This document shows, in pieces, positions 53,306 to 60,967 of a stretch of DNA of 64,000 nt (positions are counted from its first letter, which is position 1; the number at the start of each line of letters is the position of its first letter). Location of the stretch: contig OW818679.1 in assembly GCA_942493145.1 (NCBI GenBank), positions 2,604,001-2,668,000 on the forward strand, written 5' to 3'. The position numbers were made by a program, and so were the translations under genes. The notes beneath the pieces were generated by a model. That model searched no databases and was not told the origin of the DNA. It saw nothing but the letters and a program-made list of their open reading frames with translations. The stretch is from ENR-C20 sp942493145 (lineage in GTDB: Bacteria; Bacillota; Clostridia; Acetivibrionales; DTU013).

Positions 53306-54276
53306 ATATTCTCCTTATACCACTCTATCGCTGCTTCAATTCCTTTTTTGAAGCTCCACTCAGGCTCATATCCAAACATCTCTCTGGCTTTACTGATGTC
53401 AGCGTTACTATGCTTAATATCACCTGCCCTATCTGGCCCAAATAATGGTTCAATTACTTTTTCAAGTGCATTACATAATTCATAATAGATATCAATCAAA
53501 TACTCCCTACCACCAAATGCTATGTTATATGCTTGTCCAGCCGCTTTATTAGATGCCTTGCAAGCTTTTAAGTTGGCTTCAATAACATTTTCAATATAAG
53601 TAAAATCTCTACTTTGTTTTCCATCACCATTAATAGTCGGTATTTCGTTCTTCATTATCTGTTTAATAAATTTAGGAATGACTGCTGCGTATGCTCCGTA
53701 AGGATCTTGTCTCTGACCAAATACATTAAAATATCTTAACGCATAAGTATCCAATCCATAGAGCTTGGTAAAAAGCTTCCCATATTCCTCATCTACCTTT
53801 TTGGTCAAAGCATAAGGTGAAAGTAAATTACCTTCTATTCCCTCTTTTTTAGGCAGATTTGGTTCATCTCCATATACGGATGAGCTGGATGCAAAGACAA
53901 ATTTCTTTATTTTGTTTTGACTCGCAGCTTCCATCATATTAAGTGTGCCTTTTATATTTATTTCTTCATATACCAAAGGCATTTCGATGCTTCTTGGCAC
54001 ACTGCCCCAGGCTGCCTGATGAAGAACATAATCAACATCACCGCAAGCTTTTATACAGGTTGATAAATCTCTGATATCTCCTTTAATAAAGGTATAATTC
54101 GGATTGTTATCAAAAAGATCAATATTTGCCTGTTTACCATTCGATAAATCGTCCAGGCATCGCACTTTATATCCCATATTCAATATGGCTTCACAAAGAT
54201 TTGATCCTATAAAACCTGCTCCACCTGTTACAAGAAACATTGAATCCTTTTCAAACTCAAGATGCTTATATCCCAT
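53302..54276 (-). CDS. UDP-N-acetylhexosamine 4-epimerase (WbpP/TviC-like)
   Basis: 324 residues. NAD motif TGGAGFIGSNLCEAI, Ser/Tyr/Lys triad in FASSSSVYGDE and SPYALTKKVDEEYGK, and the QAAWGSVPRSIEMP segment that marks the WbpP/TviC branch acting on UDP-GlcNAc or its uronic acid. Together with the dehydrogenase directly upstream it could make UDP-GalNAc uronate. The gene overlaps the glycosyltransferase downstream by ATGA. The start is close to the stop of the dehydrogenase gene (2 bases). Confidence 0.9.
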   Translation of the reverse strand: MGYKHLEFEKDSMFLVTGGAGFIGSNLCEAILNMGYKVRCLDDLSNGKQANIDLFDNNPNYTFIKGDIRDLSTCIKACGDVDYVLHQAAWGSVPRSIEMPLVYEEINIKGTLNMMEAASQNKIKKFVFASSSSVYGDEPNLPKKEGIEGNLLSPYALTKKVDEEYGKLFTKLYGLDTYALRYFNVFGQRQDPYGAYAAVIPKFIKQIMKNEIPTINGDGKQSRDFTYIENVIEANLKACKASNKAAGQAYNIAFGGREYLIDIYYELCNALEKVIEPLFGPDRAGDIKHSNADISKAREMFGYEPEWSFKKGIEAAIEWYKENI

Positions 54277-54278
54277 TT

Positions 54279-55598
54279 TTATAATCTCCAGTATCTATAA
54301 CCTGCTTTTTCATATTCTTTGCGGTTTAATAGTCCTTTTATGTCGATTAATACCTTACTGCTATTTGGTGCATTTTTGAATAATCTGTTTAAATCTGTTT
54401 GTGTCAGGTGCGCAAATTCATTGTGTGCAACAGCAATAACTATAGCATCAACATCTCCAATATTGTTAATATCAGTAAATTCAATCCCGTATTCATGTCT
54501 TGCTTCTTCAATATCCGCTGCAGGATCAGCTATCAATGGCTTAATGCCATATTCTGCAAGCTCATGTACAATATCTATTACTCTGGTGTTTCTGGTGTCA
54601 GGGCAGTTTTCCTTGAACGTAAAGCCAAGAATTGCTATCTTAGCGCTCTTTATGGATATTTCAGCTTTAATGAGGTTTTTTACAATGTTTTCAGCTACAT
54701 ATCTACCCATATCATCATTTATCCTTCGACCTGAAAGGATAATCTGTGAGTGGTACCCAATTTCTTCTGCTTTGTATGTAAGGTAATATGGGTCTACTCC
54801 AATACAGTGACCTCCAACAAGGCCGGGGTAAAACCTGAGAAAATTCCATTTGGTGCTTGCTACCTCCAAAACTGCTTTTGTATCGATTCCCATTTTATTA
54901 AAGATTATGGAAAGCTCATTCATAAATGCAATGTTTATATCACGCTGGCTATTTTCAATTACCTTCGCAGCCTCTGCTACCTTAATGCTTTCAGCCCTGT
55001 ACACACCAGCTTCCACTACCAGTTCATAAACCCTGGCTATTACATCCAGAGATTCTTCATCTATTCCAGCTACAACTTTTATAATGGTTTCAAGTCTATG
55101 TACCTTATCTCCCGGGTTTATCCTTTCGGGCGAATAACCAACTTTGAAATCTGTTCCGCATTTAAGTCCGGATTCCTTCTCCAATATGGGTATGCAAATA
55201 TCCTCAGTAACCCCAGGATAAACAGTTGATTCATATACAACTATTGATCCTTTTGTAAGATTGCGGCCAAGCACATGACTTGCTCCCTCTACAGGTGAAA
55301 GATCGGGAGTATGGTCTGGTTTGACAGGGGTCGGAACAGCAACAATATGGAACTTGGCTTCTCTTAGCTTTGTTTCATCTGAAGTGAATTCAACACTGCA
55401 GGCAGCTATAGTTTCATTTCCAACCTCTTTTGTAGGGTCTACACCTGATTTGTATAATTCTACCTTTGCTTTGTTTATATCAAAACCCAATACCTTTGCT
55501 TTTTGCGAAAAAGAAACTGCTATAGGCATTCCTACATAACCTAAACCAATTATTGAGATTTTTTCATTTTTGTCTTTGATGTCAGTAAATAGGCTCAT
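54279..55598 (-). CDS. UDP-sugar 6-dehydrogenase (WbpO/TviB-like)
   Basis: 439 residues from the ATG at 55598, which follows GGAG. The NAD motif is IIGLGYVGMPIAVSF, the catalytic Cys is in GLVGGHCIGVDPYYLTYKA, and the C-terminal domain has FTFKENCPDTRNTRV. The enzyme oxidises UDP-GlcNAc or UDP-GalNAc at C6 to the uronic acid in two NAD-dependent steps. The neighbouring TviC-like epimerase supports a TviB-like role, as in Vi-antigen synthesis. Confidence 0.93.
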   Translation of the reverse strand: MSLFTDIKDKNEKISIIGLGYVGMPIAVSFSQKAKVLGFDINKAKVELYKSGVDPTKEVGNETIAACSVEFTSDETKLREAKFHIVAVPTPVKPDHTPDLSPVEGASHVLGRNLTKGSIVVYESTVYPGVTEDICIPILEKESGLKCGTDFKVGYSPERINPGDKVHRLETIIKVVAGIDEESLDVIARVYELVVEAGVYRAESIKVAEAAKVIENSQRDINIAFMNELSIIFNKMGIDTKAVLEVASTKWNFLRFYPGLVGGHCIGVDPYYLTYKAEEIGYHSQIILSGRRINDDMGRYVAENIVKNLIKAEISIKSAKIAILGFTFKENCPDTRNTRVIDIVHELAEYGIKPLIADPAADIEEARHEYGIEFTDINNIGDVDAIVIAVAHNEFAHLTQTDLNRLFKNAPNSSKVLIDIKGLLNRKEYEKAGYRYWRL

Positions 55599-56712
55599 AT
55601 TTTTTCTCCACATTCAAAATAATTTCTATTGCCTTTATATAACTGGTAATAACTATATTCCGATCGAACTCTGAAACTACCTTTTCACGTGCTTTTTGAC
55701 TCATTTGTTCTTTTTCGTTATTATCAAGTTCTATGAAATTAATGATCTTTTCTTCAAGTGAACATGCTGATTTGGCAAAACACAAGAAGCCATTAACCCC
55801 ATCCTCAACAATTTCCCTGCATCCAGGTATATCAGTAGCGATCAAAGGTTTTCCCATTGCTGCCCCTTCAAGAAGTATATTGGACATTCCCTCATGATAA
55901 GATGGATTTACTATACAATCCACTTCTCTGATTTCATTCCTGACGTCACTGGAAACTCCTAAATATTTTATACCTGTGCCATTTTCATTAACTAATATGT
56001 TCTTGTATTTTTCTTCTTCAAACATTCCGACTATCTGAAATTCTGTTAATGGATATTTTAATTTAATATTTTTTGATGCTTGAATATACTCATCAATTCC
56101 CTTTTCCTTCATTATTCTTCCGATAAAGAGGAATCTTGTTATTTCGTCGTTTGTTACTTTTTCAACTGGACGGAATTTTTCAGTATTAACACCTGAACCT
56201 GGTATTATTACTGTCTTATCTGTATTGACAATTTTATTATTTATAAATAAAGAATGATTGTTTTGATTTTGAAAAAATACTAATTTAGACCTGCCACATG
56301 CAAATCTATACAATAATTTAATGAATACCTTAAGTTTCGAACTGGTAAGTGAAGTTCCAATACCAGTGATATTAATTATTACCGGCTTATCCAGACATGA
56401 AGCTGCATAAGTCCCGTATATGTTTGGTTTGATGGTATAGGTAAGAATAATGTCCGGGTTTATAATTGATATAGCTTTCTTATATTCCCTTATTAATTTG
56501 ATATCTTCAAAGGGATTCATTCCACGTCTGTTAATTGGAATCTGTCTGAATTTAGCTCCAGCTTCCATAATTAATTTTACTTTTTCATCATCATCTGATT
56601 CTGGCAAAGAAAAGTGAACTTCATATCCCTGTTTAATTAATTCTTTTATTAGTTCAAATCTGAAACTATATAGACCTATTGCATTGTTTCCAAGTATCAG
56701 TATTTTTTTCAT
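55582..56712 (-). CDS. GT4-type glycosyltransferase (PglA/WbnK-like)
   Basis: 376 residues from the ATG at 56712, which overlaps the stop of the acetyltransferase gene by ATGA; the frame extends upstream inside that gene. MKKILILGNNAIGLYSFRFE, then TYTIKPNIYGTYAAS and NPSYHEGMSNILLEGAAMGK are typical of GT4 enzymes that add the second sugar to a lipid-linked bacillosamine-like start. Neighbours are PglC-, PglD- and PglE-like, which supports that. Confidence 0.9.
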   Translation of the reverse strand: MKKILILGNNAIGLYSFRFELIKELIKQGYEVHFSLPESDDDEKVKLIMEAGAKFRQIPINRRGMNPFEDIKLIREYKKAISIINPDIILTYTIKPNIYGTYAASCLDKPVIINITGIGTSLTSSKLKVFIKLLYRFACGRSKLVFFQNQNNHSLFINNKIVNTDKTVIIPGSGVNTEKFRPVEKVTNDEITRFLFIGRIMKEKGIDEYIQASKNIKLKYPLTEFQIVGMFEEEKYKNILVNENGTGIKYLGVSSDVRNEIREVDCIVNPSYHEGMSNILLEGAAMGKPLIATDIPGCREIVEDGVNGFLCFAKSACSLEEKIINFIELDNNEKEQMSQKAREKVVSEFDRNIVITSYIKAIEIILNVEKKYEPIY

Positions 56713-57356
56713 TCGTTTGTCCTTTTTGCAGGGACTCCTATATAAGTCCCTGATTGGATAATATCTTTTATCACTACTGCACCTGCTCCAATTACGCAAT
56801 CTGAAGTGATTTTTAAATTATTACTCACTACACTCCCAATACCAAGCCAGGTATTCCTGCCAATTTCAACTGTTCCAGCCAGGTGTGCCCCCGGCGAAAT
56901 ATGCACATAATCATTTATGATATTATCATGGTCTATAGTAGAGCTGGAATTAACTATGCACCCTTTACCGATTATGCTGCAGCAGTTTATCACAACACCG
57001 GCCATTATTGCGGTTCCTGTTCCAATTTCTACCTCATTTCCAATTACCGCACCCGGATGAATCAGACTAGGTATACTTGCACCTGATGCCTCAAGTGTGC
57101 TTTGAATTTTCTCTCTGGTAAAATTATTACCTATAGCTACAAACATATCAAAATCATTTATATAATTTAAAGCTTCAGTTGACTTTCCTATGACTTCTAT
57201 ACCCATTGTTGATCCTATATTTTCTTTATCATCAAGAAAATATATTTCCTGCCACCTTTTCATTCTTAATGCAATATCTGCGATAACTTTGCCATGTCCA
57301 CTTGCACCAATTATTATCAGACTGTCTTTACTTTTTAGCTCTTTGACTTTATCCAT
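56709..57356 (-). CDS. NeuD/PglD-like sugar N-acetyltransferase
   Basis: 215 residues from the ATG at 57356, which follows GGAAG. N-terminal Rossmann-like part (LIIIGASGHGKVIADIAL) and C-terminal left-handed beta helix with the catalytic His region STIDHDNIINDYVHISPGAH. PglD acetylates the 4-amino group of a UDP-amino sugar. The aminotransferase and PglC-like genes beside it match the bacillosamine route, but the PglF-type dehydratase is not in this window. Confidence 0.92.
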   Translation of the reverse strand: MDKVKELKSKDSLIIIGASGHGKVIADIALRMKRWQEIYFLDDKENIGSTMGIEVIGKSTEALNYINDFDMFVAIGNNFTREKIQSTLEASGASIPSLIHPGAVIGNEVEIGTGTAIMAGVVINCCSIIGKGCIVNSSSTIDHDNIINDYVHISPGAHLAGTVEIGRNTWLGIGSVVSNNLKITSDCVIGAGAVVIKDIIQSGTYIGVPAKRTNE

Positions 57357-57397
57357 ATAATTCTTCCTGTTATTCTTCAAAATTAACTTACGCAGAT

Positions 57398-58066
57398 TTA
57401 CCCGGTGAATTCTTCCATTGTTGCACTGTTTTCAGCACTGATTCCTTCGCGTTTGATTGTTTTCCATATTGTCATAAATATCAGCTTCCAGTCGTTAATG
57501 AAGCTTATATTGTCTATATATTCGATATCCAACTTAAATTTAGCATCCCAACTGATCGCATTTCTGCCATACACCTGTGCTAGTCCAGATAAACCTGGTC
57601 TTACTTCGTGTCGCCGTTTTTGTTGGTCGTCATATAGTGCCAGATATTTTATTAGCAGCGGCCTTGGTCCTACAACTGACATATCACCCTTTAATATATT
57701 GAACAATTCAGGCAGTTCATCCAACGATGTACTCCTCAGCAATCTTCCACATTTAGTCAAACGTACCCCATCGGGTAATAACAATCCGTTTTCATCTTTC
57801 TTGTCAGTCATCGTCCTGAATTTATACAAAGTAAATATCTTTTCATTTAACCCAGGGCGTTTTTGTTTAAAAATAACCGGGCTGCCAAGTTTTAACCTTA
57901 CTATTGCTGCAACTAAAACCAGAGCTGGTGATAGAACAATAATAGCAAATAGCGATAGTAAAAAATCCATTGGTCTCTTGATATGCCTTTTATAAAAATC
58001 ATTCTTTGTTTTAAAATTGCGGAGGTTTATATTTGTATTTATCTGAGTCTGCATTTTTAATCCCAT
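57398..58066 (-). CDS. Initiating sugar-phosphate transferase (PglC-like)
   Basis: 222 residues. One re-entrant membrane segment (KRPMDFLLSLFAIIVLSPAL) and the catalytic core with KFRTM, STSLDELPELFNILKGDMSV and VGPRPLL are typical of monotopic phosphoglycosyl transferases. The size and the lack of extra membrane helices point to PglC rather than WbaP. It puts the first sugar phosphate on undecaprenyl phosphate and so starts the glycan. Its start overlaps the stop of the aminotransferase gene. Confidence 0.95.
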   Translation of the reverse strand: MGLKMQTQINTNINLRNFKTKNDFYKRHIKRPMDFLLSLFAIIVLSPALVLVAAIVRLKLGSPVIFKQKRPGLNEKIFTLYKFRTMTDKKDENGLLLPDGVRLTKCGRLLRSTSLDELPELFNILKGDMSVVGPRPLLIKYLALYDDQQKRRHEVRPGLSGLAQVYGRNAISWDAKFKLDIEYIDNISFINDWKLIFMTIWKTIKREGISAENSATMEEFTG

Positions 58067-59193
58067 AACCCCTTAATTATCATTACTACTTTTTCCAAAT
58101 CATCATCTGTCATATTTGTATCACTTGGCAAGCAAACCCCAGTATTAAATATCTTTTCAGATACTCCCTCATTTATATAATCGCATTCTTTAAAGAAGGG
58201 CTGGAGGTGCATTGGCTTCCAGATTGGCCTTGATTCAATATTCTTTGCTTCCAGGGCTTCCATAATATCTATTGGTTTTACTTTACCATTAAGAGTTATA
58301 CAACTTAACCAAAAATTTGGTTCATTAAATTCAATGACAGGCATCATTTGTATTTCTTTTATTGTTGAAAATTTATGTTTATAAAATTCGAAAATATATT
58401 TTTTCCTTGCTACTCTATTATCTAATACCTTGAGCTGCCCTCTTCCAATTCCGGCAACAATATTACTCATCCTGTAGTTAAAACCAAGTTCACTGTGCTG
58501 GTAATGTCTTGCTTGATCTCTACTTTGGGTAGCCCAGAATCGAACTTTTGAAATCCGTTCTTCTGCAATATTAGTATCGACTATGTTGCAGACCAGCATT
58601 CCCCCGCCAGATGTTGTTATTATCTTATTACCGTTAAAGCTGAATACTCCGTAATCACCAAACGTCCCTGTATATCTTCCTTTATATTTTGTTCCCAGGC
58701 TTTCCGCTGCATCCTCAATCAATGTAACCTTGTGCTTATTACAAATATCCATAATCCTGTCCAAATCCGCCGAAAGACCATAAAGATGAACAACTAAAAC
58801 GGCTTTTACATCAGGATATTTCTCAAAAGCCTTCTCAAGAGCGTCGGGAGACATGTTCCAGGTCTTTAAATCACAATCAATAAAAACCGGAGTGGCATTT
58901 TGATAAATAATTGGATTAGCCGTAGCAGAAAAAGTTAATGTAGGGCAGAATACAATATCACCATTTCCAACTTCAGCTGCTTTCAGTGCCATATGAATTG
59001 CTGCTGTTCCAGAGTTTAGGGCTGCTGCTGATTTTGCCCCAACCTTGGCCGTTAATTCATTTTCGAATTCAGTAACATTCTTGCCAAGTGGAGCAATCCA
59101 ATTCGTATCAAAGGCTTCCTTGATATATTCCATTTCAAAACCTTCGTCACTCATATGTGGAGAAGAAAGGTATATTCTGTTATTTAACGGCAT
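58057..59193 (-). CDS. DegT/PglE-like sugar aminotransferase
   Basis: 378 residues. N-terminal IYLSSPHMSDEGFEMEYIKE and DTNWIAPLGKNVTEFE, PLP-related EDAAESLGTKY and the catalytic Lys in FSFNGNKIITTSGGG are marks of the DegT/DnrJ family. It should aminate a UDP-4-keto sugar at C4, using glutamate. It is the first gene of the long polysaccharide run; the promoter region lies in the divergent gap before the plus-strand gene at 59302. Confidence 0.93.
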   Translation of the reverse strand: MPLNNRIYLSSPHMSDEGFEMEYIKEAFDTNWIAPLGKNVTEFENELTAKVGAKSAAALNSGTAAIHMALKAAEVGNGDIVFCPTLTFSATANPIIYQNATPVFIDCDLKTWNMSPDALEKAFEKYPDVKAVLVVHLYGLSADLDRIMDICNKHKVTLIEDAAESLGTKYKGRYTGTFGDYGVFSFNGNKIITTSGGGMLVCNIVDTNIAEERISKVRFWATQSRDQARHYQHSELGFNYRMSNIVAGIGRGQLKVLDNRVARKKYIFEFYKHKFSTIKEIQMMPVIEFNEPNFWLSCITLNGKVKPIDIMEALEAKNIESRPIWKPMHLQPFFKECDYINEGVSEKIFNTGVCLPSDTNMTDDDLEKVVMIIKGLWD

Positions 59194-59234
59194 CTTTTAA
59201 GTCTCTTCCCTTCATGTCAAAATTATTGTTAAAA

Positions 59235-59262
59235 TGAACATTTTCAAGTTTTAATGTATAAT
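59235..59262 (+). promoter_or_regulatory. Possible promoter of the secreted propeller-like gene
   Basis: TGAACA, 16 bases and a perfect TATAAT lie about 40 bases before the start codon. The -35 match is weak. Confidence 0.45.
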
Positions 59263-59301
59263 AAAATAAATATACTTTTTGTTAGTCAGGAGTGATTAAA
59301 T

Positions 59302-60498
59302 ATGATAAATGAGAAAAAGAGGTTTTTGTTGATTCTTCAAGTAGTCCTTCTAACTTTTGCACTTATCTTAACTCCTTTTACAGTTGTTGCTTCACCGGAG
59401 AAGGATGTTTCGGCAAAAGTGCAATTACTTGGAAACCCTTTCAGTAATAAAAAGGCATATGCCAGAAATGTATGGGATATGCATTTGTACAATAATTTTA
59501 TATATTTTGGAATCGGTAACAGCAGCAATTACGGACCTGCACCAAATTCCGGGCCTATTGATGTAATTAAATATGACCCTTTGTTAAACGAATTCATAAA
59601 TGAATATACTGTAAATGAAGAACAGATCGAGATATATCGAACCATTAATAACAAGTTATATATACCGGGTCATGACCCCCTTGATTCCTGGGAACTTGGG
59701 AACTTCTATTTACTTGATGCCGAGTCCGGCAGTAAATGGATAAAAACCAGGACAATCCCAAATGCTATCCACACATACGACATGACAAGCTATAATGGTA
59801 AGCTTTATGCAGCTACAGGAATAAATGGTATTAGTGAAGTCCTGTCTTCGCAAGATGAGGGTCTGACCTGGCAATCTGTGTTTCCTTCAGGAAATAGTAA
59901 TTTTTTAACATTAAGCAAAAGAGCATACTCATTAGTCAAATTCAAAGACACCCTATATGCATCAAGTGTATTTACTACGGCTAAAGATTATTCATACAAT
60001 AATCTCCTTAAAATCAGCGGTGATAAAATTAGTGTTTTAAAAATATCCAGTAAAAAAATGTTTCCTGGAATATCCAACATTAATATTGTAAAGTTCGCCA
60101 GGACTGCTGTATTTAATGATAAATTCATTTATACCATAGGTAAAGTTGTAAATGATCACCAATGTATACCAATGGCATTATATTATTCGTCAGAAATCGG
60201 AGTTGGGAATGAAGTTACTTTACCAAATAATAAAGCATTGCCATATGATATTCTTGTCCGAAATTCAATGGTGTATGTCCTTGCAAGCGTCAAGCATACA
60301 AAAAGCGCTTATACCAATGTAGTATATTCGAGTAAGGATATGAAAAGCTGGACAGAAGTATTATGCTTCTCTGGTGATACTTTTGCACGATCCTTTGAAG
60401 AGCTGAATGGTGATTTTTACTTCGGGCTTGGTTGTGACACCGATAATTTACCTGAATCCACAGGGAATATCCTAAAAGTAAGTGAATTTGATTATTAA
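59302..60498 (+). CDS. Secreted Asp-box (BNR-like) propeller protein
   Basis: 398 residues. A signal peptide (to about residue 31) is followed by one domain of about 365 residues. It contains SSQDEGLTWQSV, a clear Asp-box (SxDxGxTW), and a degenerate second one (YSSKDMKSWTEV). Other conserved blocks are AYARNVWDMHLYNNFIYFGI, NSGPIDVIKYD, AATGING and SFEELNGDFYFGLGCD. Asp-box proteins form beta-propellers such as sialidases, but no sialidase catalytic residues are evident. The same domain forms the C-terminus of the gene at 60968, so the two are paralogues. No anchor is present, so it is probably secreted. Confidence 0.82.
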   Translation: MINEKKRFLLILQVVLLTFALILTPFTVVASPEKDVSAKVQLLGNPFSNKKAYARNVWDMHLYNNFIYFGIGNSSNYGPAPNSGPIDVIKYDPLLNEFINEYTVNEEQIEIYRTINNKLYIPGHDPLDSWELGNFYLLDAESGSKWIKTRTIPNAIHTYDMTSYNGKLYAATGINGISEVLSSQDEGLTWQSVFPSGNSNFLTLSKRAYSLVKFKDTLYASSVFTTAKDYSYNNLLKISGDKISVLKISSKKMFPGISNINIVKFARTAVFNDKFIYTIGKVVNDHQCIPMALYYSSEIGVGNEVTLPNNKALPYDILVRNSMVYVLASVKHTKSAYTNVVYSSKDMKSWTEVLCFSGDTFARSFEELNGDFYFGLGCDTDNLPESTGNILKVSEFDY

Positions 60499-60869
60499 AT
60501 ATCTACTTTGACAAAGCTTCGCCATAATTCATTAATGCCATACCTTCACCTATAGCACTCTTTTGAATTATTAAAAATGTTATGATCACCATCCTCTTGC
60601 TTCGAGGCCGAAACACCGTCAGCGAATCAGGTTTTTTTTTGCAAAATATAGCAGTTTCTAGGATTTGCCCTATTCATAATATTAGATTATTTCGACTTGG
60701 AAGTCAATAATTTATATATTTTTTGGTTATGTTTTACATTATGTAATTTATTTGAATATAGGACCCTGGTACTACCAGCAATAGGACTATTTACAATACA
60801 TAAATGAGTACTTAAAACCATGGATTTCCATATCAATCTTCTATATAATATAATTGTTGAAACATATAA
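60499..60869. other. Intergenic region before the riboswitch
   Basis: This 370-base gap has a T9 run at about 60633, but only a poor hairpin before it (CCTC with GAGG). Two overlapping TATAAT-like sequences at 60844-60854 lie just before the riboswitch and probably mark its promoter, with no good -35. Nothing else was recognised. Confidence 0.45.
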
Positions 60870-60957
60870 AAACTTTTCAACGATAATAGCAAACCTGCCG
60901 AAAGTCAGGGACGCAAAACTAAAGGGCCTGTAAGATGGCAGCCAGTTACCGAAAAGG
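60870..60957 (+). promoter_or_regulatory. c-di-GMP-I (GEMM) riboswitch of the B-repeat/propeller gene
   Basis: The full class I signature is present: GCAAACC, CGAAAG loop, GGGACGCAAAACT, GGGCCTG and ATGGCAGCCAGTTACCG. The P1 strands are CGATAA with TTACCG. Outside these, CTTTTC (60873-60878) can pair with GAAAAG (60951-60956), which is the front of the ribosome binding site AAAAGGAGAG for the ATG at 60968. An upstream GTTGAAA (60856-60862) can instead pair with TTTCAAC and free the site. This suggests translational control, with ligand favouring the off state. Confidence 0.95.
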
Positions 60958-60967
60958 AGAGATTTGT

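Noticed and set aside
59302..60498. Sialidase
   Set aside because: Asp-boxes are present, but the Arg triad and FRIP motif of sialidases were not seen.
60590..60645. Terminator before the T9 run
   Set aside because: The only stem is four base pairs and is not adjacent to the T-run.
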